A stretch of DNA of 64,000 bases from positions 558,001-622,000 of the forward strand of contig JAFKIL010000001.1 of assembly GCA_017306415.1 (NCBI GenBank). Reading direction: 5' to 3'. Numbering within the stretch: the stretch's first letter is position 1; the number at the start of each line of letters is the position of its first letter. A program made the translations under genes and the position numbers. Positions 36,164-44,506 of the stretch are shown here, piece after piece. The stretch is from Microbacterium sp. (GTDB lineage Bacteria; Actinomycetota; Actinomycetes; Actinomycetales; Microbacteriaceae). The notes beneath the pieces are model-generated. The model had not been told where the DNA came from and searched no databases. It saw nothing but the letters and a program-made list of their open reading frames with translations.

Positions 36164-37255
36164 TCAGGCGCGAGCCAAGGCGGTATCGATGAGCTCGGAG
36201 ATGAGCGCCGAGTAAGTCATACCGCTCGCGATCCAGCACTTCGGGAACATCGAGATCGGGGTGAAACCGGGCATGGTGTTCAACTCGTTCACCACGGGAC
36301 CGCCGGGAGTGAGGAAGAAGTCCACCCGGGCGAGGCCCCGGCCGTCGACGGCGGCGAACGCGCGCAGACCCATCTCCTGGATGGCGGCGATCTCGTCCGC
36401 GGTCATGTCCGCGGGGCACACGACCTCGACGCCGTCGCCGCCCAGGTATTTGCCCTCGAAGTCGTAGAACTCGCGGGCGGTGAGGACGACCTCGCCCGGC
36501 AATGACGCGCGCGCCGGGGCGTCGCCCGGGGATTCGAGCACCCCCACCTCGACCTCACGGCCGCGCAATCCCTCCTCGATGAGGACCTTGTCGTCCTCCG
36601 CGAAGGCGGTGGACAGCGCCGCGGCCAGCTCGCTCTCGTCGTGGACCTTCGACACGCCGACGCTCGAGCCCGCCCGCGCGGGCTTGACGAACCACGGCAG
36701 CGACAACCCGGCGCTGTGCGCGGCCGCGGCCGCGGCATCCGCATCGCCACCCTCCGCACGGCGTACCGTGACCCACGGAGCCACCGGGACTCCCGCCGCC
36801 TGCAGCGCGATCTTCATGAAGTGCTTGTCCATGCACAGGGCGGAGTCGAGCACGCCCCCGCCAGCGTAGGGCAGCTCCAGGGTGTCGAAGAACCCCTGGA
36901 TCGTGCCGTCCTCGCCGTGGGTGCCGTGGAGGATCGGCAGCACGACGTCCACCGTGCCGAGGTCCTCGACGCGTCCGTCCGCTCGGCGCACCCGCAGCTC
37001 GCGCGCCCCGTTCGCCTCCGGCCACAGCACGCGCGAACCGTTGTCGACGACCTCGGGCATGTGCGCCGGATCCAGCGCGAACTTGTCGGGGTCGTCGTCC
37101 TCGAGCACGAACGCGCCCGCACGGGTGATTCCGACCGGGATCACCCGGAAGCGATCACGGTTGATCGCGCGGAGGACGCCGCCCGCCGTGGCGGAACTGA
37201 TCGAGTGTTCGCTGGAGCGACCGCCAAAGAGCACCGCCACCGCCGGCTTGTCCAT
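36164..37255 (-). CDS. ddl: D-alanine--D-alanine ligase
   Basis: Makes the D-Ala-D-Ala dipeptide of peptidoglycan. 363 residues. VAVLFGGRSSEHSISSATAG at the N-terminus is invariant in Ddl, so ATG 37255 is firm. ATP-grasp blocks follow: LHGTHGEDGTIQGFFD, PWFVKPARAGSSVGVSKV and the Mg-binding LARVDFFLTPGGPVVNELNTMPGFTP. The first 101 bp overlap the 3' end of gpsA in another frame. AGAGGA lies upstream, inside gpsA. Confidence 0.96.
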   Translation of the reverse strand: MDKPAVAVLFGGRSSEHSISSATAGGVLRAINRDRFRVIPVGITRAGAFVLEDDDPDKFALDPAHMPEVVDNGSRVLWPEANGARELRVRRADGRVEDLGTVDVVLPILHGTHGEDGTIQGFFDTLELPYAGGGVLDSALCMDKHFMKIALQAAGVPVAPWVTVRRAEGGDADAAAAAAHSAGLSLPWFVKPARAGSSVGVSKVHDESELAAALSTAFAEDDKVLIEEGLRGREVEVGVLESPGDAPARASLPGEVVLTAREFYDFEGKYLGGDGVEVVCPADMTADEIAAIQEMGLRAFAAVDGRGLARVDFFLTPGGPVVNELNTMPGFTPISMFPKCWIASGMTYSALISELIDTALARA

Positions 37256-38288
37256 TCTGGGTCCTCTCCCCCTGCGGGGTGTCGTCGTCGGTCGTCAGGT
37301 GAGGCGCGATGTCGCGCGGTCGCATTGTGCCGTCCAGAACCATCTTGACCTGCTCGACGATCGGCATCGCGATGCCCGCCTCGCGTGCGAGCTGAAGCAC
37401 CGCCGCTACGGAGGCGAGCCCCTCCGCGGTCTGGTTCATCTGCTTCACGACATCCTGGAAGCTGTAGCCCTGACCGAGGAGACGTCCTGCGGTGTTGTTG
37501 CGGCTGAGGGGCGACTGGCAGGTGGCGATCAGGTCGCCGAGACCGGCGAGCCCTTGCAGCGTCTCGGGGTGCGCACCCTGCGCGACCGCGAAGTCCGTCA
37601 TCTCCACCAGCCCGCGCGTGATGATCGAGGCCTTCGTGTTCTCGCCGTAGCCGACTCCGTCCACGATTCCGATGGCCACCGCGATCAGGTTCTTGAGCAC
37701 GCCGCCGAACTCCGTTCCGATCACGTCGGTGTTCACGAACGTGCGGAAGTAGCGGTTGCGTGCGCGGCGCGCGACGGCCTCGGCCGTCTCCTGGCTGGTC
37801 GAGGAGATCACGGCCGCGGTCGGCTGCTCCCGCGCGATCTCGAGCGCGAGGTTGGGACCCGATGCCACCGCGATGCGCGACGGGTCGCAGTGGAGCTCCT
37901 GTTCCATGACCTGGCTCATCCGCAGACCGGTGCGTCGCTCGACACCCTTCATCAACGACACGATGGGCGCGTCGGACGGGGCGACCAGCGGGCGGACGGC
38001 CTTGAGGTTCTGCCGGACGGCCTGGCTGGGGATCGACACGTAGACCTGCTCGGCGCCGTCGAGCGCCTCCGACAGATGGGCCGTCGCCGACATCCCCCTC
38101 GGCAGATTGATCCCCGGCAGGTAGCCGCTGTTGCGCTTGGCCTCGTTGATCTCGTGGGCGAGCTCGGGCCGACGCGCCCACATGACCACGTCGGCTCCCC
38201 CGTCCGCGAGGATCTTGCCGAACGTGGTGCCCCAGCTTCCCGCGCCGAGCACCGCGACGCGCGGAGCCGGTTCGTGTCTAGGCGTCAA
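37155..38288 (-). CDS. gpsA: NAD(P)-dependent glycerol-3-phosphate dehydrogenase
   Basis: Makes sn-glycerol-3-phosphate for phospholipids. 377 residues from TTG 38288. Rossmann motif RVAVLGAGSWGTTFGKIL; substrate/catalytic segments GVLKNLIAVAIGIVDGVGYGEN and LVEMTDFAVAQGA; GLGDLIATCQSPLSRN. The normal family end is near DGTMRPRDIAPHL; here about 40 residues of polar, Gly/Arg-rich tail continue across the ddl start. AAGGAG lies 10 nt before TTG 38288; ATG 38312 is an alternative start eight codons upstream. It overlaps plsC by 11 bp. Confidence 0.93.
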   Translation of the reverse strand: MTPRHEPAPRVAVLGAGSWGTTFGKILADGGADVVMWARRPELAHEINEAKRNSGYLPGINLPRGMSATAHLSEALDGAEQVYVSIPSQAVRQNLKAVRPLVAPSDAPIVSLMKGVERRTGLRMSQVMEQELHCDPSRIAVASGPNLALEIAREQPTAAVISSTSQETAEAVARRARNRYFRTFVNTDVIGTEFGGVLKNLIAVAIGIVDGVGYGENTKASIITRGLVEMTDFAVAQGAHPETLQGLAGLGDLIATCQSPLSRNNTAGRLLGQGYSFQDVVKQMNQTAEGLASVAAVLQLAREAGIAMPIVEQVKMVLDGTMRPRDIAPHLTTDDDTPQGERTQNGQAGGGGALWRSLQRTLDQFRHGGRRPPRDQP

Positions 38289-39048
38289 GGCGGCCCGTCT
38301 CCTTCTGCCCATGGTCCGACGGATTCCAGCGCTCGGCGGGGGCGGGGATGCCACGGAGGTCGGCGAGAAGGTCGGCGATCCGATCCATCACGACGGCCGT
38401 CGCCCGCGTCAGCACTGCGGGCTGCGTGCCGGCACCGCGGAAGGCGGACAGGTCGACGGGGTCGCCGATGATCACCGTCATCCGCTTGCGCAGCGGCCAG
38501 AGCCGGAGCTTGCCATACCGGGGCAGGATCTCCTGGGCGCCCCACTGAGCCATGGGGATCACCGGGATGTCGCCCGCCAGCGCGAGGCGCACGGCTCCCG
38601 TCTTGCCTCGCATCGGCCACAGATCTGGGTCCCGGGTCAGCGATCCCTCGGGATACACGATGACGCCTCGCCCGTGCTCGACCAGCTCGGCCGAGGTCTC
38701 GAGCGTCTGCCGGGCCGCGGTCGCCGAGGACGTTCGCGCCACCGGGACCATCCCTGTCGCCCGGAGCGCCCCGCCCAGCACCGGGACCCGGAACAGGCTC
38801 TCCTTCGCCATGAAGCGCGGTGCCCGGCCGATGCGCCAGACGGCGGCGGCGACGATCAGGGGGTCGAACTCGCTGTGGTGATTGGGTGCCAGGACGAAGG
38901 CGCCCTCCCTCGGCAGCTTCTCGCCGCCGATGATCTCGATCCTGGCGAGGATGCCGATCGCGGGGACGACGATCGCCGCCAGCGCCCAGAAGACGCTCGG
39001 ACGGCTCTTCTCGGGGGTCGCTCGAAAGCGAACTCTCGGGGCGGCCAC
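38278..39048 (-). CDS. plsC: 1-acyl-sn-glycerol-3-phosphate acyltransferase (PlsC family)
   Basis: Second acylation step of phosphatidic acid synthesis, at the membrane. 256 residues. HX4D motif NHHSEFD, substrate motif VYPEGSLTRD and an N-terminal hydrophobic segment (FWALAAIVVPAIGILARI). GTG 39048 starts 3 bp past the murA stop. It is paired with gpsA, which supplies its pathway precursor, and both follow murA in one run of minus-strand genes. Confidence 0.92.
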   Translation of the reverse strand: MAAPRVRFRATPEKSRPSVFWALAAIVVPAIGILARIEIIGGEKLPREGAFVLAPNHHSEFDPLIVAAAVWRIGRAPRFMAKESLFRVPVLGGALRATGMVPVARTSSATAARQTLETSAELVEHGRGVIVYPEGSLTRDPDLWPMRGKTGAVRLALAGDIPVIPMAQWGAQEILPRYGKLRLWPLRKRMTVIIGDPVDLSAFRGAGTQPAVLTRATAVVMDRIADLLADLRGIPAPAERWNPSDHGQKETGRLDA

Positions 39049-39051
39049 GTG

Positions 39052-40416
39052 CTATCCGATGACGTCGAAGTCGGCGCCCAGCGAAGTCAGCTTGTCGAAG
39101 AACTTCTCGTAGCCCCGGCTGATGATGCCGACGTTGCGCACCGTCGACTCGCCCGTCGCGGTCAGCGCCGCGATCACATGGCTGTAACCGCCGCGCAGAT
39201 CCGGCACGGTGATGTCGGCGCCGTGGAGGGGCGTCGGGCCGTGGATGACCGCCGCCTGCTCGAGGTTCCGGCGCGGGACGCGGCGCGGACCGCCCTGCAA
39301 TCCGTGCGGGTGGACGATGATGTCGGCACCCATCTTGACGAGCGCGTCGGTGAACCCGAAGCGGTTCTCGTAAACAGTCTCGTGGACGATCGACTCGCCG
39401 TGCGCCTGCGTGAGCGCGACGATGAGCGGCTGCTGCCAATCCGTCATGAAGCCGGGGTGCACATCCGTCTCCACGGTCACCGGCCGCAGGTCGCCGCCGC
39501 GGCGGAACAGGATGCCCTCCTCACGGATGTCGAAGTCGCCGCCGACCTTGCGCAGCACGTTGAGGAAGGTCAGCATCTCCGGCTGGCGCGCACCCCCGAC
39601 GAAGATCTCACCATCGGTCGCCAAGGCGGCGCTCGCCCAGCTGGCGGCCTCGTTGCGGTCGAAGACTGCCCGGTGGTCGTACCCGCTCAGACGGTCGACG
39701 CCCTCGATCAGGATCACGCGGTTGGGCTCGTACGAGATGATCGCGCCCATCTTCTGCAGGACGGCGATCAGGTCCATGATCTCGGGCTCGATCGCCGCAT
39801 TGCGCAGCTCGGTCACTCCCTCGGCCCGCACCGCGGTCAGCAGCACCTGCTCCGTCGCACCCACGCTGGGATACGGGAGGTGGATGTTCGCGCCGTGCAG
39901 TCGGCGGGGCGCCGACAGCCGGATTCCGCTCGGAAGCTTCTCGACCACGGCGCCGAACTTCCGCAGCGCGTCGAGGTGGAAGTCGATCGGACGGTCGCCG
40001 ATCCGGCAGCCGCCGAGATCGGGGATGAACGCCTGACCGAGGCGATGCAGCAGAGGGCCGCAGAAGAGGATCGGGATCCGCGATGCACCGGCGTGGGCGT
40101 CGATCTCCTCCATGTGCGCGGACTCGACGCCCGCGGGGTCGAGCACGAACGATCCGTCCTCTTCGCCCTCGGTCACGCGAACGCCGTGCACCTCGAGCAG
40201 CGACCGCACGACGGCCACGTCGCTGATGACGGGCACGTCGCGCAGCACGCTCGGGCTCTCGCCCAGGATGGCGGCGACCATCGCCTTGGTGACGAGGTTC
40301 TTCGCCCCCTTGACGGTCACGCTTCCGCGGAGGGGTCGGCCGCCGCGGATGGCGAGCGTCTCGCCCGACCCTCCCTTGCGACCGCTCGAGGAGACGATGT
40401 CGTCGAGGAGTGTCAT
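39052..40416 (-). CDS. murA: UDP-N-acetylglucosamine 1-carboxyvinyltransferase
   Basis: First committed step of peptidoglycan synthesis. 454 residues. The PEP-binding VKGAKN region (35-40) and the catalytic loop Cys in GGCRIGDRPID (C137) are present. It therefore has the fosfomycin-target cysteine, unlike mycobacterial MurA, which has Asp there. It starts with a short extension (MTLLDDIVSSSGRKGGSGE) before the fold. It lies upstream of plsC-gpsA-ddl on the same strand and 24 bp after leuD. Confidence 0.95.
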   Translation of the reverse strand: MTLLDDIVSSSGRKGGSGETLAIRGGRPLRGSVTVKGAKNLVTKAMVAAILGESPSVLRDVPVISDVAVVRSLLEVHGVRVTEGEEDGSFVLDPAGVESAHMEEIDAHAGASRIPILFCGPLLHRLGQAFIPDLGGCRIGDRPIDFHLDALRKFGAVVEKLPSGIRLSAPRRLHGANIHLPYPSVGATEQVLLTAVRAEGVTELRNAAIEPEIMDLIAVLQKMGAIISYEPNRVILIEGVDRLSGYDHRAVFDRNEAASWASAALATDGEIFVGGARQPEMLTFLNVLRKVGGDFDIREEGILFRRGGDLRPVTVETDVHPGFMTDWQQPLIVALTQAHGESIVHETVYENRFGFTDALVKMGADIIVHPHGLQGGPRRVPRRNLEQAAVIHGPTPLHGADITVPDLRGGYSHVIAALTATGESTVRNVGIISRGYEKFFDKLTSLGADFDVIG

Positions 40417-40440
40417 GCGATGTGCCTCACAGTGTCGGAA

Positions 40441-41052
40441 TCAGAGAGTCGGGAGGGGCGGCACCGGAAGGGTGCGCGGCCGCCAGCTCTCGCGGCGCGC
40501 CTCGTAAGCGGCGATTCTGTCTTCGCTCCGCAGGGTGAGCCCGATGTCGTCGAGTCCTTCCAGGAGCCGCCACCTAGTGTAATCGTCGATGTCGAACGGG
40601 ACCCGGATATCCCCGAGCGTGGCTGTCCGCGCCGACAGGTCGACAGTCATCTCGACCCCGGGCTGCGCCTCGATCGCCGCCCACAGACGCTCGACGTCCG
40701 CTTCGGAGATCACGCCCGTGAGGAGGCCCTGTTTCCCCGCGTTGCCGCGGAAGATGTCCGCGAAACGCGGGCTCAGGACGACGCGGAATCCATAGTCGCG
40801 CAAGGCCCAGACCGCATGTTCGCGGCTCGAGCCGGTGCCGAAGTCGGGACCGGCCACCAGGATCGACGACGCCCGGTACGGCTCCTGGTTCAGCACGAAC
40901 TCCGGATCCTGTCGCCAGCTCGAGAAGAGCGCATCCTCGAAGCCGGTCTTGGTCACGCGCTTGAGATAGACGGCGGGGATGATCTGATCGGTGTCGACGG
41001 CCGAACGCTTCAGCGGCGCGGCGACGCCTGTGTGCGTGGTGAATGCGTCCAT
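40441..41052 (-). CDS. leuD: 3-isopropylmalate dehydratase small subunit
   Basis: Swivel domain of isopropylmalate isomerase in leucine synthesis. 203 residues, as usual. [20 protein letters not shown] and [14 protein letters not shown] are hallmark motifs. ATG 41052 is 1 bp past the leuC stop (TGACATG), with GGAGG upstream inside leuC. Confidence 0.96.
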   Translation of the reverse strand: MDAFTTHTGVAAPLKRSAVDTDQIIPAVYLKRVTKTGFEDALFSSWRQDPEFVLNQEPYRASSILVAGPDFGTGSSREHAVWALRDYGFRVVLSPRFADIFRGNAGKQGLLTGVISEADVERLWAAIEAQPGVEMTVDLSARTATLGDIRVPFDIDDYTRWRLLEGLDDIGLTLRSEDRIAAYEARRESWRPRTLPVPPLPTL

Positions 41053-41053
41053 G

Positions 41054-42520
41054 TCAGGCCTCCACTCCGACCGTCGCCGGTTCGAGATCGCTCGGGCTCG
41101 AGAGCGTGCCACGGATGGCCGTCGCCGCGGCGACGAGCGGCGACACCAGGTGCGTGCGGCCGCCCTTGCCCTGTCGGCCCTCGAAGTTGCGGTTCGACGT
41201 GGAGGCGCAGCGCTCCCCGGGAGCGAGCTGGTCGGGATTCATCCCGAGGCACATCGAGCAGCCGGCGAACCGCCATTCCGCGCCGAATTCCTCGAACACC
41301 TTGTCGAGCCCCTCGGCCTCGGCCTCGAGGCGGACCCGCGCAGACCCCGGCACGACCATGACGCGAACGCCCTCGGCCTTCGTGCGGCCGCGCACGATCG
41401 ACGCGAACGCACGCAGGTCCTCGATGCGGCTGTTCGTGCACGAGCCCATGAACACGGCATCCACCGGCACGTCCTTCAGGCGAGTCCCCGGCTCGAGATC
41501 CATGTACTGCAGCGCACGCTCGGCGGCGGCGCGGTCGTTGGGGTCGTCGAAGTCGTCGGGCGACGGCACGACGTCGCTGAGCGACACGCCCTGACCCGGG
41601 TTGGTGCCCCACGTCACGAACGGCTCCAGCTCCGCGGCATCCAGATAGACCTCCGCGTCGTACACCGCCCCCTCGTCGCTGGGGAGCGTGCGCCAATAGG
41701 CCACCGCCTCGTCCCAGTCCGACCCCTGGGGCGCGTGCGGACGGCCCTTCAGGTAGGCGAACGTCGTCTCATCGGGCGCGACCATGCCCGCACGGGCGCC
41801 TGCCTCGATCGACATGTTGCACATCGTCATTCGCCCCTCCATCGAGAGGGAGCGGATCGCGCTGCCGCGGTACTCGAGCAGGTACCCCTGTCCGCCGTTC
41901 GTGCCGATCTTCGCGATGACGGCGAGGATCACGTCCTTCGCCGTGACGCCGGGCTTGAGTTCGCCGTCCACCGTGATGGCCATCGTCTTGAACGGCTTCA
42001 GCGGGAGGGTCTGGGTCGCCAGCACGTGCTCGACCTCGCTCGTGCCGATGCCGAACGCCATCGCACCGAAGGCGCCGTGGGTGGACGTGTGGCTGTCACC
42101 GCACACCACCGTGATCCCCGGCATCGTGAGGCCGAGCTGGGGTCCGACGACGTGGACGATCCCCTGCTCGGCGTCGCCGAGCGAGTGCAGGCGGACGCCG
42201 AACTCGGCGGCATTGCGGCGGAGCGTCTCGATCTGGGTGCGGCTCGTCAGATCGGCGATCGGCTTGTCGATGTCGAGCGTCGGAGTGTTGTGGTCCTCGG
42301 TGGCGATCGTGAGGTCGAGCCGCCGCACCGGGCGACCCTCGGCACGCAAGCCGTCGAACGCCTGCGGGCTGGTCACCTCGTGCACGAGGTGCAGGTCGAT
42401 GTAGATCAGGTCGGGCTGGCCGTCCTCGCCCTTGACGACGAGGTGGTCGTCCCACACCTTCTCGGCGAGCGTGCGCGGCCGATCGGGAATGGCGGGGACG
42501 TCAGGGACGGGGGTGCTCAT
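41054..42520 (-). CDS. leuC: 3-isopropylmalate dehydratase large subunit
   Basis: Aconitase-family subunit binding a 4Fe-4S cluster. 488 residues. Cluster ligands lie in MGSCTNSR and [30 protein letters not shown] is also conserved. ATG 42520 has GAGGAG 12 nt upstream. A TAGCCT -10 box at 42654-42659 would give a leader of about 125 nt; I see no run of Leu codons or clear attenuator in it. First gene of leuCD. Confidence 0.97.
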   Translation of the reverse strand: MSTPVPDVPAIPDRPRTLAEKVWDDHLVVKGEDGQPDLIYIDLHLVHEVTSPQAFDGLRAEGRPVRRLDLTIATEDHNTPTLDIDKPIADLTSRTQIETLRRNAAEFGVRLHSLGDAEQGIVHVVGPQLGLTMPGITVVCGDSHTSTHGAFGAMAFGIGTSEVEHVLATQTLPLKPFKTMAITVDGELKPGVTAKDVILAVIAKIGTNGGQGYLLEYRGSAIRSLSMEGRMTMCNMSIEAGARAGMVAPDETTFAYLKGRPHAPQGSDWDEAVAYWRTLPSDEGAVYDAEVYLDAAELEPFVTWGTNPGQGVSLSDVVPSPDDFDDPNDRAAAERALQYMDLEPGTRLKDVPVDAVFMGSCTNSRIEDLRAFASIVRGRTKAEGVRVMVVPGSARVRLEAEAEGLDKVFEEFGAEWRFAGCSMCLGMNPDQLAPGERCASTSNRNFEGRQGKGGRTHLVSPLVAAATAIRGTLSSPSDLEPATVGVEA

Positions 42521-42653
42521 GATTGTGTCGTTCTCCTCGGGGACGGGCTATGCCCTAGGTGTTGCGGCCCGCGACGAACTCCGCGACGAGGAGGGCCTAC
42601 CTGGAGGACTCGCCGCGGCCGCTAAGGAGAAGGCGAGCGATCCGCACGCATTC

Positions 42654-42659
42654 AGGCTA
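42654..42659 (-). promoter_or_regulatory. Possible -10 box of leuCD
   Basis: TAGCCT on the minus strand in the 179-bp gap between leuC and terC; the -35 is not convincing. Confidence 0.35.
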
Positions 42660-42699
42660 CCACCGCGCCATGCGACCGGCCGAGCGGACGCGGGCGGCA

Positions 42700-43701
42700 T
42701 CAGTGTCCGTCGAGTGCGTCCTTCTTCTCACGGCGGGCGGCGAGCAGGCTCGCGACGGTGGCGACGGCCATCGCCACCACGATCACTGCGAGGGAGAGGC
42801 CGGTGGAGATCTCGGGCGCCCAGTCGACGTGCTCTCCGCCGTTGATGAACGGCAGCTCGTTGACGTGGAGGGCGTGGAAGAACAGCTTCAGCCCGATGAA
42901 CGCCAGGATGAACGCGATGCCGTAGTGCAGGTAGCGCAGGCGATCGAGCAGCCCGCCCAGCAGGAAGTAGAGCTGGCGCAGACCCATCAGCGCGAACAGA
43001 TTCGCCGTGAACACGATGAAGGGGCTGCGGGTGATCCCGAAGATCGCCGGGATCGAGTCGATCGCGAAGATCAGGTCGGTGAAGCCGATCGCGATGAACA
43101 CGAGCAGCATCGGCGTCCAGATCTTCCGGCCCCCCACCACGGTGCGCAGCTTCGACCCGTCGTACTGGTCGCTGATGTTCACGAACCGCCGCATGAACCG
43201 CACGATCCCGATCTCGGTCTGCGTGTCGTGCTCCTGCTTGCCGGGGAACGCCTGCCGCCACGCCGTGTAGACCAGGAAGAGTCCGAAGACGTAGAAGATC
43301 CAGCTGAAGTTCTCGATCAGCGCCGCCCCGAGCAGGATGAAGATCCCGCGCAGGACCAAGGCGATGATGATGCCGACCATCAGCACTTCCTGCTGATAGC
43401 GACGAGGCACCGCGAACTGGGCCATGAGCAGCACGAAGACGAAGAGGTTGTCGATCGAGAGGCTGTACTCGGTCAGCCACCCGGCGACGAACTCACCCAT
43501 CGCGGCCGAACTGCCGGTGACCCAGAAGAGGATGCCCGCGAAGACGAGCGCGAGCGCGACGTAGAAGGCCACCCACCCGGACGCCTCCTTCATGGAGGGG
43601 ATGTGCGGACGCTTCAGGATGATGAGCAGATCGGCCACGAGGATCACCACGAGCACGACGAGTGCGGTGATCTCGAACCAGACGGGGATCTCGAAGCCCA
43701 T
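42700..43701 (-). CDS. TerC/Alx family integral membrane protein (likely manganese exporter)
   Basis: 333 residues with eight or nine membrane spans. The family motifs LTEYSLSIDNLFVFVLLM and GFTDLIFAIDSIPAIFGITR carry the acidic membrane residues used for metal ions. TerC/MeeF and Alx relatives export Mn2+, some to metallate secreted proteins. ATG 43701. A likely manganese riboswitch lies directly upstream (43731-43826), which supports Mn2+ as substrate. Confidence 0.93.
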   Translation of the reverse strand: MGFEIPVWFEITALVVLVVILVADLLIILKRPHIPSMKEASGWVAFYVALALVFAGILFWVTGSSAAMGEFVAGWLTEYSLSIDNLFVFVLLMAQFAVPRRYQQEVLMVGIIIALVLRGIFILLGAALIENFSWIFYVFGLFLVYTAWRQAFPGKQEHDTQTEIGIVRFMRRFVNISDQYDGSKLRTVVGGRKIWTPMLLVFIAIGFTDLIFAIDSIPAIFGITRSPFIVFTANLFALMGLRQLYFLLGGLLDRLRYLHYGIAFILAFIGLKLFFHALHVNELPFINGGEHVDWAPEISTGLSLAVIVVAMAVATVASLLAARREKKDALDGH

Positions 43702-43730
43702 GAGAGCCTTTCGGGAGGTCGACGAAGAGT

Positions 43731-43826
43731 CGAAAGTCTCTCCCCCGCCTCACGGCGGTGCGCACCCGGGCGCCCTCCGACGGACTCCGTGATGACGGGT
43801 GCGCGATGACGGAATACTCCCTCTCG
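43731..43826 (-). ncRNA. Probable yybP-ykoY manganese riboswitch upstream of terC
   Basis: On the minus strand the leader begins CGAGAG followed by the conserved GGGAGTA, then C-rich and GTCATC-containing segments and a long GC hairpin. It closes with GAGACTTTCG, whose CTTTCG pairs with the initial CGAGAG to form P1. This layout (P1, GGGAGUA, two coaxial hairpins, GAGAC, P1') is that of the yybP-ykoY class, which binds Mn2+ and commonly precedes terC-like genes. About 30 nt remain for the expression platform before ATG 43701. Called by eye, not with a covariance model. Confidence 0.6.
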
Positions 43827-43833
43827 CCCCCTC

Positions 43834-43839
43834 AGGATA
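43834..43839 (-). promoter_or_regulatory. -10 box TATCCT of the terC riboswitch transcript
   Basis: TATCCT on the minus strand; 7 nt downstream is the first base of the P1 stem (43826), so the RNA would begin with the riboswitch itself. Confidence 0.5.
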
Positions 43840-43951
43840 CCGGTTCCCCGGCCTCCTCTGAGACGATTCGGCCGCGGGCGACACTGACAGTACGAGAGAC
43901 AATGGATCACCGCGAGGTCGCCGTGCGACCGACCGGTGCGGAGGGAGCGGG

Positions 43952-44506
43952 ATGCCGCTGCAGGAGCCGTACGACGATGTCGCGCTGGTGGCACGGGCCG
44001 CGGCGGGCAGCGAGTACGCGTTCCGGCAGCTCTACCGCGCATATGTGCGGCCCGTCTACTGGCTCGCTCACGGGTTGCTGCGCGACGCCCAGGACGCGGA
44101 GGACGTCACGCAGGAGACGTTCCTGGTCGCGTGGCGACGCCTGCCGGACCTCGAGCTGGTCGGCGACTCGCTGCTGCCGTGGCTGGCGACAGTGTGCCGG
44201 TTCCAGGCTGCGAACCGCATGCGGCGGCAGCGGCGGGAGCGGGAGCACACCGCACCTCTGCCGGACGAGGTGCCGATCGCCCTCGACGTCGCCCGCCACG
44301 TGGCAGAGGCGGAGACGGTGGAGCTGATCCTGCGCGAAGTCGGCGGTCTGAGCGAGCTCGACCGCGGCATCTTCCGCCTGTGCGCAACGGAGGGGTACAC
44401 CTATCAGGCCGCGGCCGAGGCACTCGGCGTGCCTCATGGCGTGGTCCGCAACCGTCTCTCCCGCATCCGGACCCGGCTGCGGAACGTCGTCAGGGAGAGC
44501 ACATGA
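43952..44506 (+). CDS. ECF-type RNA polymerase sigma factor
   Basis: 184 residues. Region 2 (about 12-85) includes AFRQLYRAYVRPVYWLAHGLL and AEDVTQETFLVAWRRL. Region 4 (about 125-180) has the helix-turn-helix GYTYQAAAEALGVPHGVVRNRLSRIRTRL, with LSELDRGIFRL before it. ATG 43952 has GGAGGG upstream. It overlaps the next gene by 4 bp (ATGA), so the pair is made together. Target promoters are unknown. Confidence 0.9.
   Translation: MPLQEPYDDVALVARAAAGSEYAFRQLYRAYVRPVYWLAHGLLRDAQDAEDVTQETFLVAWRRLPDLELVGDSLLPWLATVCRFQAANRMRRQRREREHTAPLPDEVPIALDVARHVAEAETVELILREVGGLSELDRGIFRLCATEGYTYQAAAEALGVPHGVVRNRLSRIRTRLRNVVREST

Noticed and set aside
42521-42699. Leucine-type leader peptide and attenuator before leuC
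   Set aside because: The only short ORF after the -10 box (9 codons from an ATG) has no leucine codons, and no terminator/antiterminator pair is evident.
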